NCBI GenBank assembly: GCA_001920415.1
Contig: MNJR01000017.1
Location: forward strand, 121,457-184,663
Length of the DNA: 63,207 nt
Direction: 5' to 3'
Source: Acidobacteria bacterium 13_1_20CM_3_53_8
GTDB lineage: Bacteria; Acidobacteriota; Blastocatellia; Pyrinomonadales; Pyrinomonadaceae
A program made the position numbers and the translations under genes. The notes below the pieces were generated by a model that ran no database searches, was not told where the DNA came from, and saw nothing but the letters and a program-made list of their open reading frames with translations. Shown here piece by piece: positions 52,041 through 60,351 of this stretch; position 1 is the stretch's first letter; every line of letters begins with the position of its first letter.

Positions 52041-52823
52041 ATGCTAATCGAGTCGGTTGCTCATCATCTTCCCGTGAGCCTGGCAATATTGCAGGGTGGT
52101 GACATCTTTCATCCGCCGCAGTCCATAGAGATTCCAAGAATCTTGCTGCGATGGCTTCACTTCCTGGCGGGCATCACGTGGATTGGGTTGCTCTACTTCT
52201 TCAATCTCATCAACGTTCCGTTTCAGAAAACGATTGATGCGGATACAAAGCGCAAGGTTAATCCAGAACTTCTGTTGCGCTCTCTGTGGTGGTTTCGCTG
52301 GGGCGCGCTCATCACTGTGCTCGCAGGCTTTGCCTATTACGCTTCGTTCATACTGTCTAGCGAAGCGCGTAACGCTGGCGAGAACCCGTGGATACTTCTG
52401 CTCATCTGGCTAGTGATAGTGCTAGTCACCTACGCAATTCTCTACGGTCTCTATCAAGTGCCTGCGCTTACGAAGGACGGGCGCGTGCTCGCCGTGGTGA
52501 TTGCTATCTTAGTGATAGTGATGTCCGTGATAGTCGTATATGTGCTAGGCAATGCGAGCAGTATTCCGGGGAAATATCTTGGCAACAAATCGCTCTCGAT
52601 AGGCGTTGGCGGTGGCATTGGCATACTGATGCTCTTGAACGTGTGGGGCATCATCTGGCCTGCGCAGAAGCGAATCCTGGCGGCCACGCGCGAGGGCACG
52701 GCGGCTGACCCCGTCCTGGCTAGAAAGGCTTTTCTGGCTTCGCGCACCAACACATGGCTTTCGCTTCCTATGCTGCTCTTCATGGGAACATCTCACGGCG
52801 ATTGGATCATCTTCGGGAAATAG
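52041..52823 (+). CDS. Membrane protein, urate hydroxylase PuuD-like
   Basis: The 260-aa protein has six to seven hydrophobic helices. ILLRWLHFLAGITWIGLLYF at residue 36 begins the first helix; the His and Trp resemble haem or metal contacts of PuuD. Other helices include ALITVLAGFAYYASFIL, LLLIWLVIVLVTYAILYGLY and VVIAILVIVMSVIVVYVL. The C-terminal domain of PuuD (cytochrome c) is missing. GGAGG is 4 bases before the ATG at 52041. It is presumably a redox membrane protein; a urate role is unproven. Confidence 0.72.
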   Translation: MLIESVAHHLPVSLAILQGGDIFHPPQSIEIPRILLRWLHFLAGITWIGLLYFFNLINVPFQKTIDADTKRKVNPELLLRSLWWFRWGALITVLAGFAYYASFILSSEARNAGENPWILLLIWLVIVLVTYAILYGLYQVPALTKDGRVLAVVIAILVIVMSVIVVYVLGNASSIPGKYLGNKSLSIGVGGGIGILMLLNVWGIIWPAQKRILAATREGTAADPVLARKAFLASRTNTWLSLPMLLFMGTSHGDWIIFGK

Positions 52824-52932
52824 GCGGAAGAGACGCGGAGAGAAAACGAATTGACGAGACCGCGATAGTATCTAACTTCTTTATCCTCTCTTTCGCCGCG
52901 TCTCCTCGGTCCCCGCGTCTCCGCGTCTTCTT
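52824..52932. repeat. Word-type inverted repeat, GAGACGCGGAGAG family
   Basis: AAGAGACGCGGAGAGAAAAC is loosely mirrored by CGCCGCGTCTCCTCGGTCCC and CGCGTCTCCGCGTCTTC. Arms pair imperfectly. The related repeat at 53.72-53.87 kb has the same words. The pair of repeats flanks the SOD gene. Confidence 0.7.
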
Positions 52933-53082
52933 ACGCTGCTTCGCAACACTAAAGCCTCACGCTCTCCATTCATTCGTAAAATTTTAAGAGCAGTTATTGA
53001 ACGAAAGACGCTCCTCTTTTCGTCAAAAGAGAATCATGCATGTGCTCCTGTTTCTAGCCATAATCTGAAGGAGGTTGAAGAG

Positions 53083-53718
53083 ATGGATTCAGGCAAAGTG
53101 TATCAGCCCAGACAATTCAACTTGAGCGGGTTAAGCGGCATCTCTGATAAGACGCTGGAGATGCACTTCAAGCTGTACGAGGGCTATGTGAAAGAGACCA
53201 ACAATCTGACAGAAAAGATCAACGAGTTCATAAAGGATGGGCGCGTAGATAAGGAAGAGATGCCAGCGTATTCGGAACTGACCCGTCGGCTCGGTTTCGA
53301 GTACAACGGCATGGTCTTGCACGAATACTATTTTGGGAACATGAAGCGAGGCGGCTCGGTTGACCCTGAGAATAGTTCCAGATTCTTCAAAGCTGCTGAA
53401 GAATCTTTCGGCAGTTACGACATCTGGAAAACCGATTTCGTGAGCGTAGGCAAGATGCGCGGCGTGGGCTGGGCAATCTGCTACGAGAATCCTGAGAACG
53501 GACGCTTGTCGAATCACTGGATAACATTGCACGAGACGGGCAACGTCGCAGGCTTTATTCCTGTATTGGTGATGGATGTGTGGGAGCACGCATTCATTCT
53601 GGACTACAAACCTGCGGATAGACCCAAATACATCGAAGCATTCTTCTCGAACATTGATTGGGAAGAGGTCAACGGGCGATTGAGAGCGAACACGGGCACG
53701 CAATCCAAGTCTGCGTGA
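53083..53718 (+). CDS. Superoxide dismutase, Fe/Mn family
   Basis: The 211-aa enzyme removes superoxide. Probable metal ligands are His in EMHFKLYEGYV near residue 27, His in LHEYYFGNM near residue 85, and Asp and His in VMDVWEHAFILDY near residue 165-169. The motif HNxxFW of classical SODs is replaced by LHEYYFGNM, as in a divergent acidobacterial group. AAGGAGG is 8 bases before the ATG. It ends exactly at a GAGACGC word repeat. No OxyR/SoxR-like operator was recognised. Confidence 0.88.
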   Translation: MDSGKVYQPRQFNLSGLSGISDKTLEMHFKLYEGYVKETNNLTEKINEFIKDGRVDKEEMPAYSELTRRLGFEYNGMVLHEYYFGNMKRGGSVDPENSSRFFKAAEESFGSYDIWKTDFVSVGKMRGVGWAICYENPENGRLSNHWITLHETGNVAGFIPVLVMDVWEHAFILDYKPADRPKYIEAFFSNIDWEEVNGRLRANTGTQSKSA

Positions 53719-53869
53719 GAAGAGACGCAAAGAGAGACGCGGAGAGTGGGAGACGCGGCGACCGAGGCGAAAAGAGTAGCTGGAGAGAAGTTAGATATTA
53801 TTCCCGTCTCGTCAATCTGTTTTCTCCCCGCGTCGCCGCGTCTCCCACTCTCCGCGTCTCTTCTTCCGG
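53718..53869. repeat. Word-type inverted repeat, GAGACGCGGAGAGTGGGAG family
   Basis: The left arm is AAGAGAGACGCGGAGAGTGG then GAGACGCGGCGA; the right arm is CGCCGCGTCTCCCACTCTCC then GCGTCTCTTC. The 30-base arms pair well. It begins at the stop codon of the SOD gene and ends in the promoter region of the lipoprotein gene, where TATAAT lies at about 53895. Confidence 0.8.
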
Positions 53870-53933
53870 CGTCTCTTCTATATCCGGTTTGTACTATAAT
53901 TCAGAAAACGCAATCTTTAATTCTGGAGGGAAC

Positions 53934-54956
53934 ATGAGAACACTCGAACGCGGAACGCTTCTGTCTTTCGCGCTTCTAGCTTTGTCGGCTCTTCTAATTG
54001 CTGGCTGCACTACCGCTGATGATAATTCGCAGACGACTACGACGACGAACGTGAACGCTCCAGCCGCTTCGCCTTCGCCCTCGCCGCAGAAACTTTCGGT
54101 CGTGCCCCGCCCGCAGAAGATAGCAGACCAGCAGGCTCAGCGTGGCGCTGAAGAGCAGGCCAAGCCCGCTTTGAAAATCTTAGAACCGCGCGCGGGGCAG
54201 ACCATCACAGGCTCGACCGTGAATCTGAAACTCGCTTTGAGCGGCAATCCTCTTAATGGCTACAAGCCGCACAAGAACCCGAACGGCATGGGCGACCACA
54301 TTCATGTCATACTAGACAATCAGCCTTACGAGGCTTACTACGAGATTGACCAGGGGCCGTTCGAGTTGCGTAACGTGACCGAGGGCAAGCACACGATTCG
54401 AGTCTTCGCTTCGCGCCCCTGGCACGAGAGCTATAAGAATCCTGAGAACTTTCAGATTGTGACTTTCACAGTGAAAGGCGGAGGCGATGCGTCGCGGCCT
54501 ACGACAACGAATTCCGGGCAGGTGATGGCAAACAACAACGCGGGCGCGCGCAGCAACGCGAACTCTACGGCGAACACCGCCGGAAATGCGAATGCTCCTG
54601 TGCAGCACGAAGGGCACGACATGGCCGCAAGCACTGCGGGCGAAGTTGACCCACGAAAACCTCTGCTCACCTACAGCCGCCCGAAGGGCGCGTACACGGG
54701 CGAGGATGCAGACCCTATAATGATTGATTTCTGGCTCTCTAACGCGAAGCTGCAAGGCGAGGGCGGCGAGTACCGCGTGCGCTACATGATTGACAGTGGC
54801 GACGCGCAGTACATAGACACTTGGGCGCCCATCTGGCTAACAGGCTGGGTAAACGGCAAGCACACCATCAAGCTGGAACTAGTTGACCGCAGCGGCAATG
54901 TTGTTGACAACGGCGGCTACAACTCGACCACGCGCGAGATAACTGTGACGAGATAA
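53934..54956 (+). CDS. Lipoprotein with two beta-sandwich-like domains
   Basis: The 340-aa product has a lipobox, LLIAGCTT, with Cys near residue 25 for lipidation. A Pro/Ser/Gln-rich linker leads to a domain opening LKILEPRAGQTITGSTVNLK and continuing GDHIHVILDNQPYEAYYEID; a second part starts LLTYSRPKGAYTGEDADPIM. The two halves (HTIRVFASRPWHE and HTIKLELVDRSG) resemble each other, suggesting an internal duplication. GGAGGG is 3-4 bases before the ATG. It probably faces the periplasm. Function unknown. Confidence 0.72.
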   Translation: MRTLERGTLLSFALLALSALLIAGCTTADDNSQTTTTTNVNAPAASPSPSPQKLSVVPRPQKIADQQAQRGAEEQAKPALKILEPRAGQTITGSTVNLKLALSGNPLNGYKPHKNPNGMGDHIHVILDNQPYEAYYEIDQGPFELRNVTEGKHTIRVFASRPWHESYKNPENFQIVTFTVKGGGDASRPTTTNSGQVMANNNAGARSNANSTANTAGNANAPVQHEGHDMAASTAGEVDPRKPLLTYSRPKGAYTGEDADPIMIDFWLSNAKLQGEGGEYRVRYMIDSGDAQYIDTWAPIWLTGWVNGKHTIKLELVDRSGNVVDNGGYNSTTREITVTR

Positions 54957-54959
54957 AAA

Positions 54960-55065
54960 TAAGTAAAAAGTAAAAAGGTAAAAGGCAAAAGTTAGGAGGA
55001 AACCATTTTAATAAAAAGTTGGCTTCCCCACACTTTTGCCTTTTTACTTTTCCCTTTTGACTTTC
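54960..55065. repeat. Word-type inverted repeat, AAAAGGTAAAAGGC family
   Basis: AAGTAAAAAGTAAAAAGGTA and GCAAAAG on the left pair with CTTTTGCCTTTTTACTTTTC on the right. The loop GTTAGGAGGAAACCATTTTA with TTGGCTTCCCCACA is a relative of the loops at 27.9 and 31.1 kb. It lies between convergent genes (lipoprotein and response regulator). Confidence 0.85.
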
Positions 55066-55072
55066 CTTCGCC

Positions 55073-55585
55073 TTATTCTTTTTTCAGTTGCGTGATTAGG
55101 TCAAGGAGCGCCATCGGATTGATTGGCTTCGTGAGATGCGCGTTGAAGCCGGATTTTAGCGCGCGTCCACGATCATCGTAGGCGGAGAAGCCCGTGACGG
55201 CTATGAGCGGCGTGCTGCTGTATTCCGGGAGCAGGCGCAGAGCTTCGGCCAATTCGTAGCCGTTCATGCCCGGCATGCCTATATCGGAAACTATAACGTC
55301 GAAGTGTTCGGAGCGAGCCGCGTCAAGCGCTTCGTTAGCAGAATAGGCCATCACCGCGTCATAACCTGCGTGGCTAAGAAAGAGCGCAATCATCTCGGTC
55401 ACGTCCGGCGCATCGTCAACCACGAGCGCACGCTGTTTCGACTCGTCAGTGTCTGATATATCCTCTTCAAATATCTCGCGGTCTCGTCCTCCGTTCGAGC
55501 CATTTCCGTACAGGCTCTGAATAATCGAAAAAGGTGGCTGATTGCCGACTGGGGCGTCGGGCGTCCGGTTAACGAGGTGGCACAT
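55073..55585 (-). CDS. Response regulator, single receiver domain
   Basis: The 170-aa protein has a receiver domain at residues 50-168: the acidic pair in ALVVDDAPDVTEM, phospho-acceptor Asp in VIVSDIGMPGMNGYELAE, Thr in LIAVTGF and Lys in AHLTKPINP. There is no output domain. The N-terminal 48 residues (PPFSIIQSLYGNGSNGG) are unconserved. It resembles the receiver at the end of the hybrid kinase encoded upstream on the same strand and may relay or compete for its phosphate. The start is uncertain because no ribosome site is seen. Confidence 0.85.
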   Translation of the reverse strand: MCHLVNRTPDAPVGNQPPFSIIQSLYGNGSNGGRDREIFEEDISDTDESKQRALVVDDAPDVTEMIALFLSHAGYDAVMAYSANEALDAARSEHFDVIVSDIGMPGMNGYELAEALRLLPEYSSTPLIAVTGFSAYDDRGRALKSGFNAHLTKPINPMALLDLITQLKKE

Positions 55586-55623
55586 AATTTACAGCAAACT
55601 CACGGAATCGTCTAGCCAAAAAC

Positions 55624-55746
55624 AGTCAGGGGATTTTAGATTTTAGATTTTAGATTTTGGATTTCGTTGATAGCGAGAGGTGCGCTGCTCCTAATCGCCT
55701 GCCTTCAATCGAAAATCTGAAATCCAAAATCTAAAATCCCCTGACT
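55624..55746. repeat. Word-type inverted repeat, GGATTTTAGATTTTAG family
   Basis: GTCAGGGGATTTTAGATTTT on the left is matched by AAATCTAAAATCCCCTGACT on the right. The loop is GTTGATAGCGAGAGGTGCGC. The right arm encodes the last residues of the hybrid kinase (GVRGF) and its stop. It separates the kinase from the response regulator. Confidence 0.85.
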
Positions 55747-58700
55747 CCAGACTGTTTATCAAGCATCTGCCTGATCAGCTTTATCAACTCCACAGGGTCA
55801 ACGGGCTTCGGCAGGTGCTCGTCGTATCCTGCGGCGAGAGCAGTGTCCGCGTCACGTTGCGTAGCGTAGCCTGTCAGCGCTATCGCCGGAACTCGCGCGA
55901 AGTTGGGCATAGAGCGCAGGCGGCGCATCAATTCGTAACCATCCGTTTGCGGCATGCCGATGTCAGACAATATCAGATCGAATCGAGCGTTGCGCGCGGC
56001 TCGAAGCGCTTCTTCCGCAGACTCGCAGAGCGTCACATCATAGCCGTGCGATTTGAGCACGACGCCTAGCATAGCCAGCGTGTCATCAGCGTCGTCAACG
56101 ACCAGAACGCGCGCGCCCTCATGGCTGTCTGATGCGGCTTCCGCTTTCACGGTTTCAAGAGATCCGACTTCAATCGCTTCTGTGAATCTTGGCAGATAGA
56201 CGGTGAAGCGGCTGCCGCGCCCTGCGCCAGAGCTTGTGGCTTCAATCTGGCCGCCGTGCGTTTCTACGAAGCTCTTGACGAGTGCTAGACCTAGACCAAG
56301 ACCGCCGTGCGCGCGCGTCTTAGAGCTATCGGCCTGACGAAAGCGGTCGAAGATGTGAGGCATGAAGTCCGCGCTGATGCCCTGCCCTTCGTCCTCTATA
56401 CAAACTCGAACTTCGCGCTCCGTTGCCGCGCACGTGACGCGCACGTGGCCTCCTTCGTATGAGAACTTCACGGCGTTCGACAGAAGATTCCAGAAGATTT
56501 GCACCAAACGAGTCTTGTCACCCACGACCGAAATAGAATCGTCCCAATTGCTGTAAGAGACATCCATTTGAATGTTGCGCTGCTCGGCCTGTGGGCGAAC
56601 GGTTTCGATTGCTTCGCGTATGGCCGCGTCCAAATGCACGGGCGCTAGATCGAACTGCATCTTGCCGCTCAAGATTGCTGACATGTCCAGCAGATCGTTG
56701 ATGAGACGTGTGAGTGATTGCGAATTTCTTTCGACGACGCCGAGCGCATGAGCAAGTTCTTCGTCCGTGCTCATCATCCCGCTTCGCATCATGTGAACCC
56801 ATCCTATGATGGGCGTGAGCGGCGTGCGCAATTCATGAGAGAGCGTTGCCAGAAACTCATCTTTGGCTCGACTCGCCTCTTCTGCAACGCGGCGCGCTTC
56901 CTGCGTCTCGCCAAAAAGAATTGCGTTGTCAATGGCTAGTGCGGCGCGGCGCGCAAGCACTTCGGCCAACTCTATGTCCTGCGGCGTGTAGCGTCGCCCG
57001 CTCTCCGCCGTGATGAAAGTGATTGCGCCGATTGCGCGCCCGCGACTTATGAGCGGCACGATCATGGAAGACTTCAGACCAAACTTTTGAAGCGCAGCGG
57101 CCTGCTCCAGGTTATCCGACATAGCAGCTATCTTCTCCGGCGTTATGTCATCGTAGACCAAAGTCTTGTGCGTGCGTATAGCCTGCGGGATCGTGTAATC
57201 CGCCGCAGGGTTCAGGGGAAAACGGCGCTGCATCTCGCGCCAAGCCTCGGCCTTCGCAGGGTCTGCGTGCGCGACCATCATTCTATCTATAGAGCCGTTG
57301 TCGCTCACCATATCTACCAGACAGAAGTCTGCCATGCGTGGGACGGCCAGGTGCGCTATGTTCTCAAGGATGACGTGATAGTCTAGCGAAGAAGTTAGAA
57401 GATGGCTCGCCTCTACCATGAATTGCAGAGACTCCTGTGCGCGCTTCTGGTCGTCAATGTCTGTGCTGGTGCCGAACCACTTGACTATCTCTCCGGCATC
57501 GTCGCGCATGGGAAGAGCGCGACCCAGATGCCAACGGAAGCTACCGTCCGAAGCTCTACGGAAGCGATACTCTATCTCGTAGCGCTCGCCCGTCTGAATC
57601 GAGTTGGCCCAACGCTTTATGCAGCGCTCCACGTCCTCGGGGTGAATAATATACTGCCAGTTCCAGCCCTGAGTTTCTTCCAGCGTAAGCCCTGTGTATT
57701 GCATCCAACGTCTGTTGTAGTAATCAAGATAGCCATCGGGTCGCGCCGTCCAGACTATCTGCGGCATGGAGTCTGCTAGATAGCGATAACGTTGCTCGCT
57801 TTCGCGCAGTGCGACTTCGGCGTGCTTGCGCGCCGTGATGTCGCGCAATACGCCGGTGAAGAAGTGCCGACCATCTTGTATGAACTCCGCGAACGAGATT
57901 TCCAGCGGAATCTCCTGCCCGCTCTTGTGCAGACCGGGCAGTTCGACCGCCTCCCAAGAGATATGGCGCTGGCCGGTCTCTACGTACCGGCTGATGCCTG
58001 CCCTGTGCAGATGGCGCAGGTGTTCTGGTATCAACATGGTCAGCGACGCCCCCTGCATCTCCTCCACTGTGTAGCCGAAGATTTTCTCGCCCCCGCGATT
58101 GATGAACAGTATCGTGCTGGTTTCGTCAATCGTGATGATTGCATCAGAGGCCGTCTCTGCAACGGTGCGGAAATGCTCTTCGCTCTCGCTCAGGGCGGCC
58201 TCTGCGAGCTTGCGCTCCGTGATGTCCGTGTTGGTTTCCAGAACTGCTGAAGACGACTCAGAACCATCTTTCTGTAAAAGCTGGCGACTCCTAACGACTA
58301 TCTGCCTACCGTCTCTGGTCGTATGCGTCAATTCGCCGTCCCACCATCCGGTACTTTCAAGCTTTTCTCTAATCTGTTCGAGCGGTTCGGGGTGAAGGGT
58401 TTGAAGCAGCTCGTGAGTCTGGCGATTGATGGCCTCTTCGGCCTTCCAGCCATAGAGCGCCTCTGCCCCTTTGCTCCAGAAAGTGATTATGTCGTCAACG
58501 TTGCGTACGATGATGGCGTCGGGGCTGAGATCAATGAGCGCGGCCTGCTTCCTCATCTGATCCTGCACAAGCTTGCTTCCAGTGATGTCTTCGACTACGC
58601 CTACGCTGTACTTTGGCGCGCCCGAAGAATCACGAACGGACGATGCTGTTATCTTGACCCAGACGATTGAGCCATCCTTGCGCACGTAGCGCTTCTCGAA

Positions 58701-58982
58701 CGCGTAGGTCTGTAGCTCGCCCTTCATCATCTTTCGCAGCAGGTTCATGTTTGCGTCCACATCATCCAGATGCGTTATCTCCTGGAACGTGCGACCTATA
58801 AGCTCTTCGCGCTTGTAGCCGACTATGTCGCAGAGCTTCTGGTTGACGTTGAGGAATTTGCCATCAAGGCTTATGTGCGACATGCCGACTGCGGCCTGCT
58901 CGAACGTGGCGCGGAAACGCTCCTCTGTCTCGCGCAAAGCGTCTAGCGCTTTCTGTTGTTCGTTAGCCTCTTCCAACTGCAC
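55731..58982 (-). CDS. Hybrid sensor histidine kinase with four PAS and one GAF domain
   Basis: The 1083-aa kinase has four PAS modules at about 17-131, 145-260, 265-385 and 390-510 (for example FRATFEQAAVGMSHISLDGK and ERYEIEYRFRRASDGSFRW). A GAF domain at 530-680 precedes HisKA with the phospho-His in ATLSHELRTPLTPI near residue 715. The ATPase domain has NLLSNAVKFS, DEGQGIS and GGLGLGLALVKSF. A C-terminal receiver has DLILSDIGMPQTDGYE. There is no membrane segment, so it is a cytoplasmic sensor. GGAGG is 3 bases before the GTG at 58982. The C-terminal five residues come from a repeat. Confidence 0.92.
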   Translation of the reverse strand: MQLEEANEQQKALDALRETEERFRATFEQAAVGMSHISLDGKFLNVNQKLCDIVGYKREELIGRTFQEITHLDDVDANMNLLRKMMKGELQTYAFEKRYVRKDGSIVWVKITASSVRDSSGAPKYSVGVVEDITGSKLVQDQMRKQAALIDLSPDAIIVRNVDDIITFWSKGAEALYGWKAEEAINRQTHELLQTLHPEPLEQIREKLESTGWWDGELTHTTRDGRQIVVRSRQLLQKDGSESSSAVLETNTDITERKLAEAALSESEEHFRTVAETASDAIITIDETSTILFINRGGEKIFGYTVEEMQGASLTMLIPEHLRHLHRAGISRYVETGQRHISWEAVELPGLHKSGQEIPLEISFAEFIQDGRHFFTGVLRDITARKHAEVALRESEQRYRYLADSMPQIVWTARPDGYLDYYNRRWMQYTGLTLEETQGWNWQYIIHPEDVERCIKRWANSIQTGERYEIEYRFRRASDGSFRWHLGRALPMRDDAGEIVKWFGTSTDIDDQKRAQESLQFMVEASHLLTSSLDYHVILENIAHLAVPRMADFCLVDMVSDNGSIDRMMVAHADPAKAEAWREMQRRFPLNPAADYTIPQAIRTHKTLVYDDITPEKIAAMSDNLEQAAALQKFGLKSSMIVPLISRGRAIGAITFITAESGRRYTPQDIELAEVLARRAALAIDNAILFGETQEARRVAEEASRAKDEFLATLSHELRTPLTPIIGWVHMMRSGMMSTDEELAHALGVVERNSQSLTRLINDLLDMSAILSGKMQFDLAPVHLDAAIREAIETVRPQAEQRNIQMDVSYSNWDDSISVVGDKTRLVQIFWNLLSNAVKFSYEGGHVRVTCAATEREVRVCIEDEGQGISADFMPHIFDRFRQADSSKTRAHGGLGLGLALVKSFVETHGGQIEATSSGAGRGSRFTVYLPRFTEAIEVGSLETVKAEAASDSHEGARVLVVDDADDTLAMLGVVLKSHGYDVTLCESAEEALRAARNARFDLILSDIGMPQTDGYELMRRLRSMPNFARVPAIALTGYATQRDADTALAAGYDEHLPKPVDPVELIKLIRQMLDKQSGVRGF

Positions 58983-59303
58983 GCGCCTCCTTATTGTAAA
59001 GTTTTGCGTCGCGCGCCAGAGCCAGCGTCTTAGGCAGAAGCGGCGGCAACACTATAGCCGTTGCGAGCGCACGCGACCGCTTACTTATGCTTCGTATAAA
59101 AGTTCCGGCGGGGTGCGCCCGGATGAGCGTAATGATTCCTTGCCAACGTTGCAACGAAAAATTATCCCTTTCGTTTCTCCCAGTCAACTTTAAGTTCATT
59201 CAAACCAGAAGAGACCATTCAACCCCCTTAGCGAGCTTAAGCATTTCCCTTTGCGCCTTTGCGAGAAACTGCAATTTACATGAATCTTAAGAATTAATAG
59301 AAT
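58983..59303. other. Gene-free region upstream of the hybrid kinase
   Basis: No frame is convincing. On the minus strand a 78-codon frame overlaps the kinase start (from 59199) and includes FIRSISKRSRALATAIVLPP, which might be a remnant of a lost N-terminal sensor region, but it is in a different frame from the kinase. The rightward side contains no clear promoter. Confidence 0.35.
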
Positions 59304-59441
59304 TTAGGAGTTACGCAGTTGAATGAGCATATCAGTACCGCCTGCGGTAGCGGGCGGGTGATTGATGTGATGACTACCCGCCCGCTACCGCAGGCGGTAC
59401 TGACATTTGCTGCACTTTACTATCAACTGCGTAACTCCTAA
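59304..59441. mobile_element. MITE-like palindromic element
   Basis: The 138-bp element has perfect 19-bp terminal inverted repeats, TTAGGAGTTACGCAGTTGA and TCAACTGCGTAACTCCTAA. Inside is a second inverted repeat of 27 bases, starting CAGTACCGCCTGCGGTAGCG. There is no coding frame. The ends resemble those of small non-autonomous elements in other bacteria whose tips carry GGAGTTACGC. The outside bases are too AT-rich to identify a clear target duplication. Confidence 0.7.
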
Positions 59442-59687
59442 GAATTGAAGGTTCACGCTGTAGAAGCAAAGATAAGAGATAAGCTCGCTAAGATGATTTC
59501 TTAATCAGCTCTTAATTCTATTGCTCGTGTGTTTGAAACTTCTCTGCAATTTTATGAGCATCGTGCGCGAGTTCGTCGCTCCGATTTGGTGGTTTGCGTG
59601 CTATATTATCGAGCAAATGAATCATTAACAGTGCGCTACTAACTCTCGCGGCGCACACTATTCTGGTTTCAAGGAGAGAAAAGGATC

Positions 59688-60173
59688 ATGGCAACTAAAA
59701 AATCGGCCAAAGGCGGTTCCCGCAAAGGGGGCGGATCGAAGAAAAGCTCTTCGGGCAAGAAGGGTTCTTCCGGCAAAAAGGGCGGTAAGAAATCTGCCGG
59801 CAAGAAACGAGCGGGCGGCGGCGCTAAGAAATCAGGCGGCAAGAAATCTGCCGGTAAGAAGGGCGGCGCGGCCAAAAAATCTTCGGCCAAGAAAGGTGGA
59901 TCGAAAAAGGGTGGAAGTAAGAAGGGCGGCGCTAAGCGTGGCGGAAGTAAGAAGAGTTCCGGCAAGAAAGGCGGCGCGAAGCGCGGCAGTAGCACAGCGT
60001 CTAAACTGCGCAGAGTCGCAACCAGAGTTCTGACCGGCGCGGTTGCCGGAGCGGCGCTGGGCGCAATCTCCACAGCCATCCCGCCGCTACAGGAAGCCGC
60101 AGGAGTGGCGGAAGAGAACCTGCCATCTGGTGGCGGGTCAGAGAGCGGCGGCAAGAATAAAGGTAATCAGTAA
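59688..60173 (+). CDS. Histone H1-like Lys-rich protein with hydrophobic C-terminus
   Basis: The 161-aa protein has a 100-residue Lys/Ser/Gly/Ala-rich head built of repeats such as SGKKGGKKSAGKKRAGGG and KKGGSKKGGSKKGGAKRGG. Like Hc1/H1-like proteins it should bind DNA or RNA by charge. The C-terminus differs: SKLRRVATRVLTGAVAGAAL is followed by GAISTAIPPLQ, a weakly hydrophobic helix, and an acidic Gly/Ser tail. CAAGGAGAG lies upstream of the ATG at about 10 bases. It ends with a clear terminator. It may be a nucleoid protein with membrane contact; the latter is inference. Confidence 0.8.
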   Translation: MATKKSAKGGSRKGGGSKKSSSGKKGSSGKKGGKKSAGKKRAGGGAKKSGGKKSAGKKGGAAKKSSAKKGGSKKGGSKKGGAKRGGSKKSSGKKGGAKRGSSTASKLRRVATRVLTGAVAGAALGAISTAIPPLQEAAGVAEENLPSGGGSESGGKNKGNQ

Positions 60174-60195
60174 AGAACGAAGGCGAGCTAAAAGA

Positions 60196-60236
60196 GAGCA
60201 GTCGGATAGTCGTTGACCGTCCGGCTGCTCTTTTTT
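60196..60236 (+). terminator. Intrinsic terminator of the H1-like gene
   Basis: GAGCAGTCGGA pairs with TCCGGCTGCTC (11 bp with one G-T pair), loop of 13 bases, followed by six T residues. It is 23 bases after the stop of the H1-like gene and would end that transcript before the convergent lipoprotein gene. Confidence 0.9.
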
Positions 60237-60351
60237 CATATAGCGAGCAATTTTCGGCTGGCTGTTATCAAGAGCAAGAATGAGATTTCGGTCTCTCATC
60301 CTTGCTCCTGTCATTCGCAGCAATCCGCCTTATCTCACGCCAATCTCCCGG

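Noticed and set aside
59669-60154. Pro/Leu-rich minus-strand frame opposite the H1-like gene
   Set aside because: Reverse reading of Lys/Gly repeats; the plus strand has a ribosome site and a terminator.
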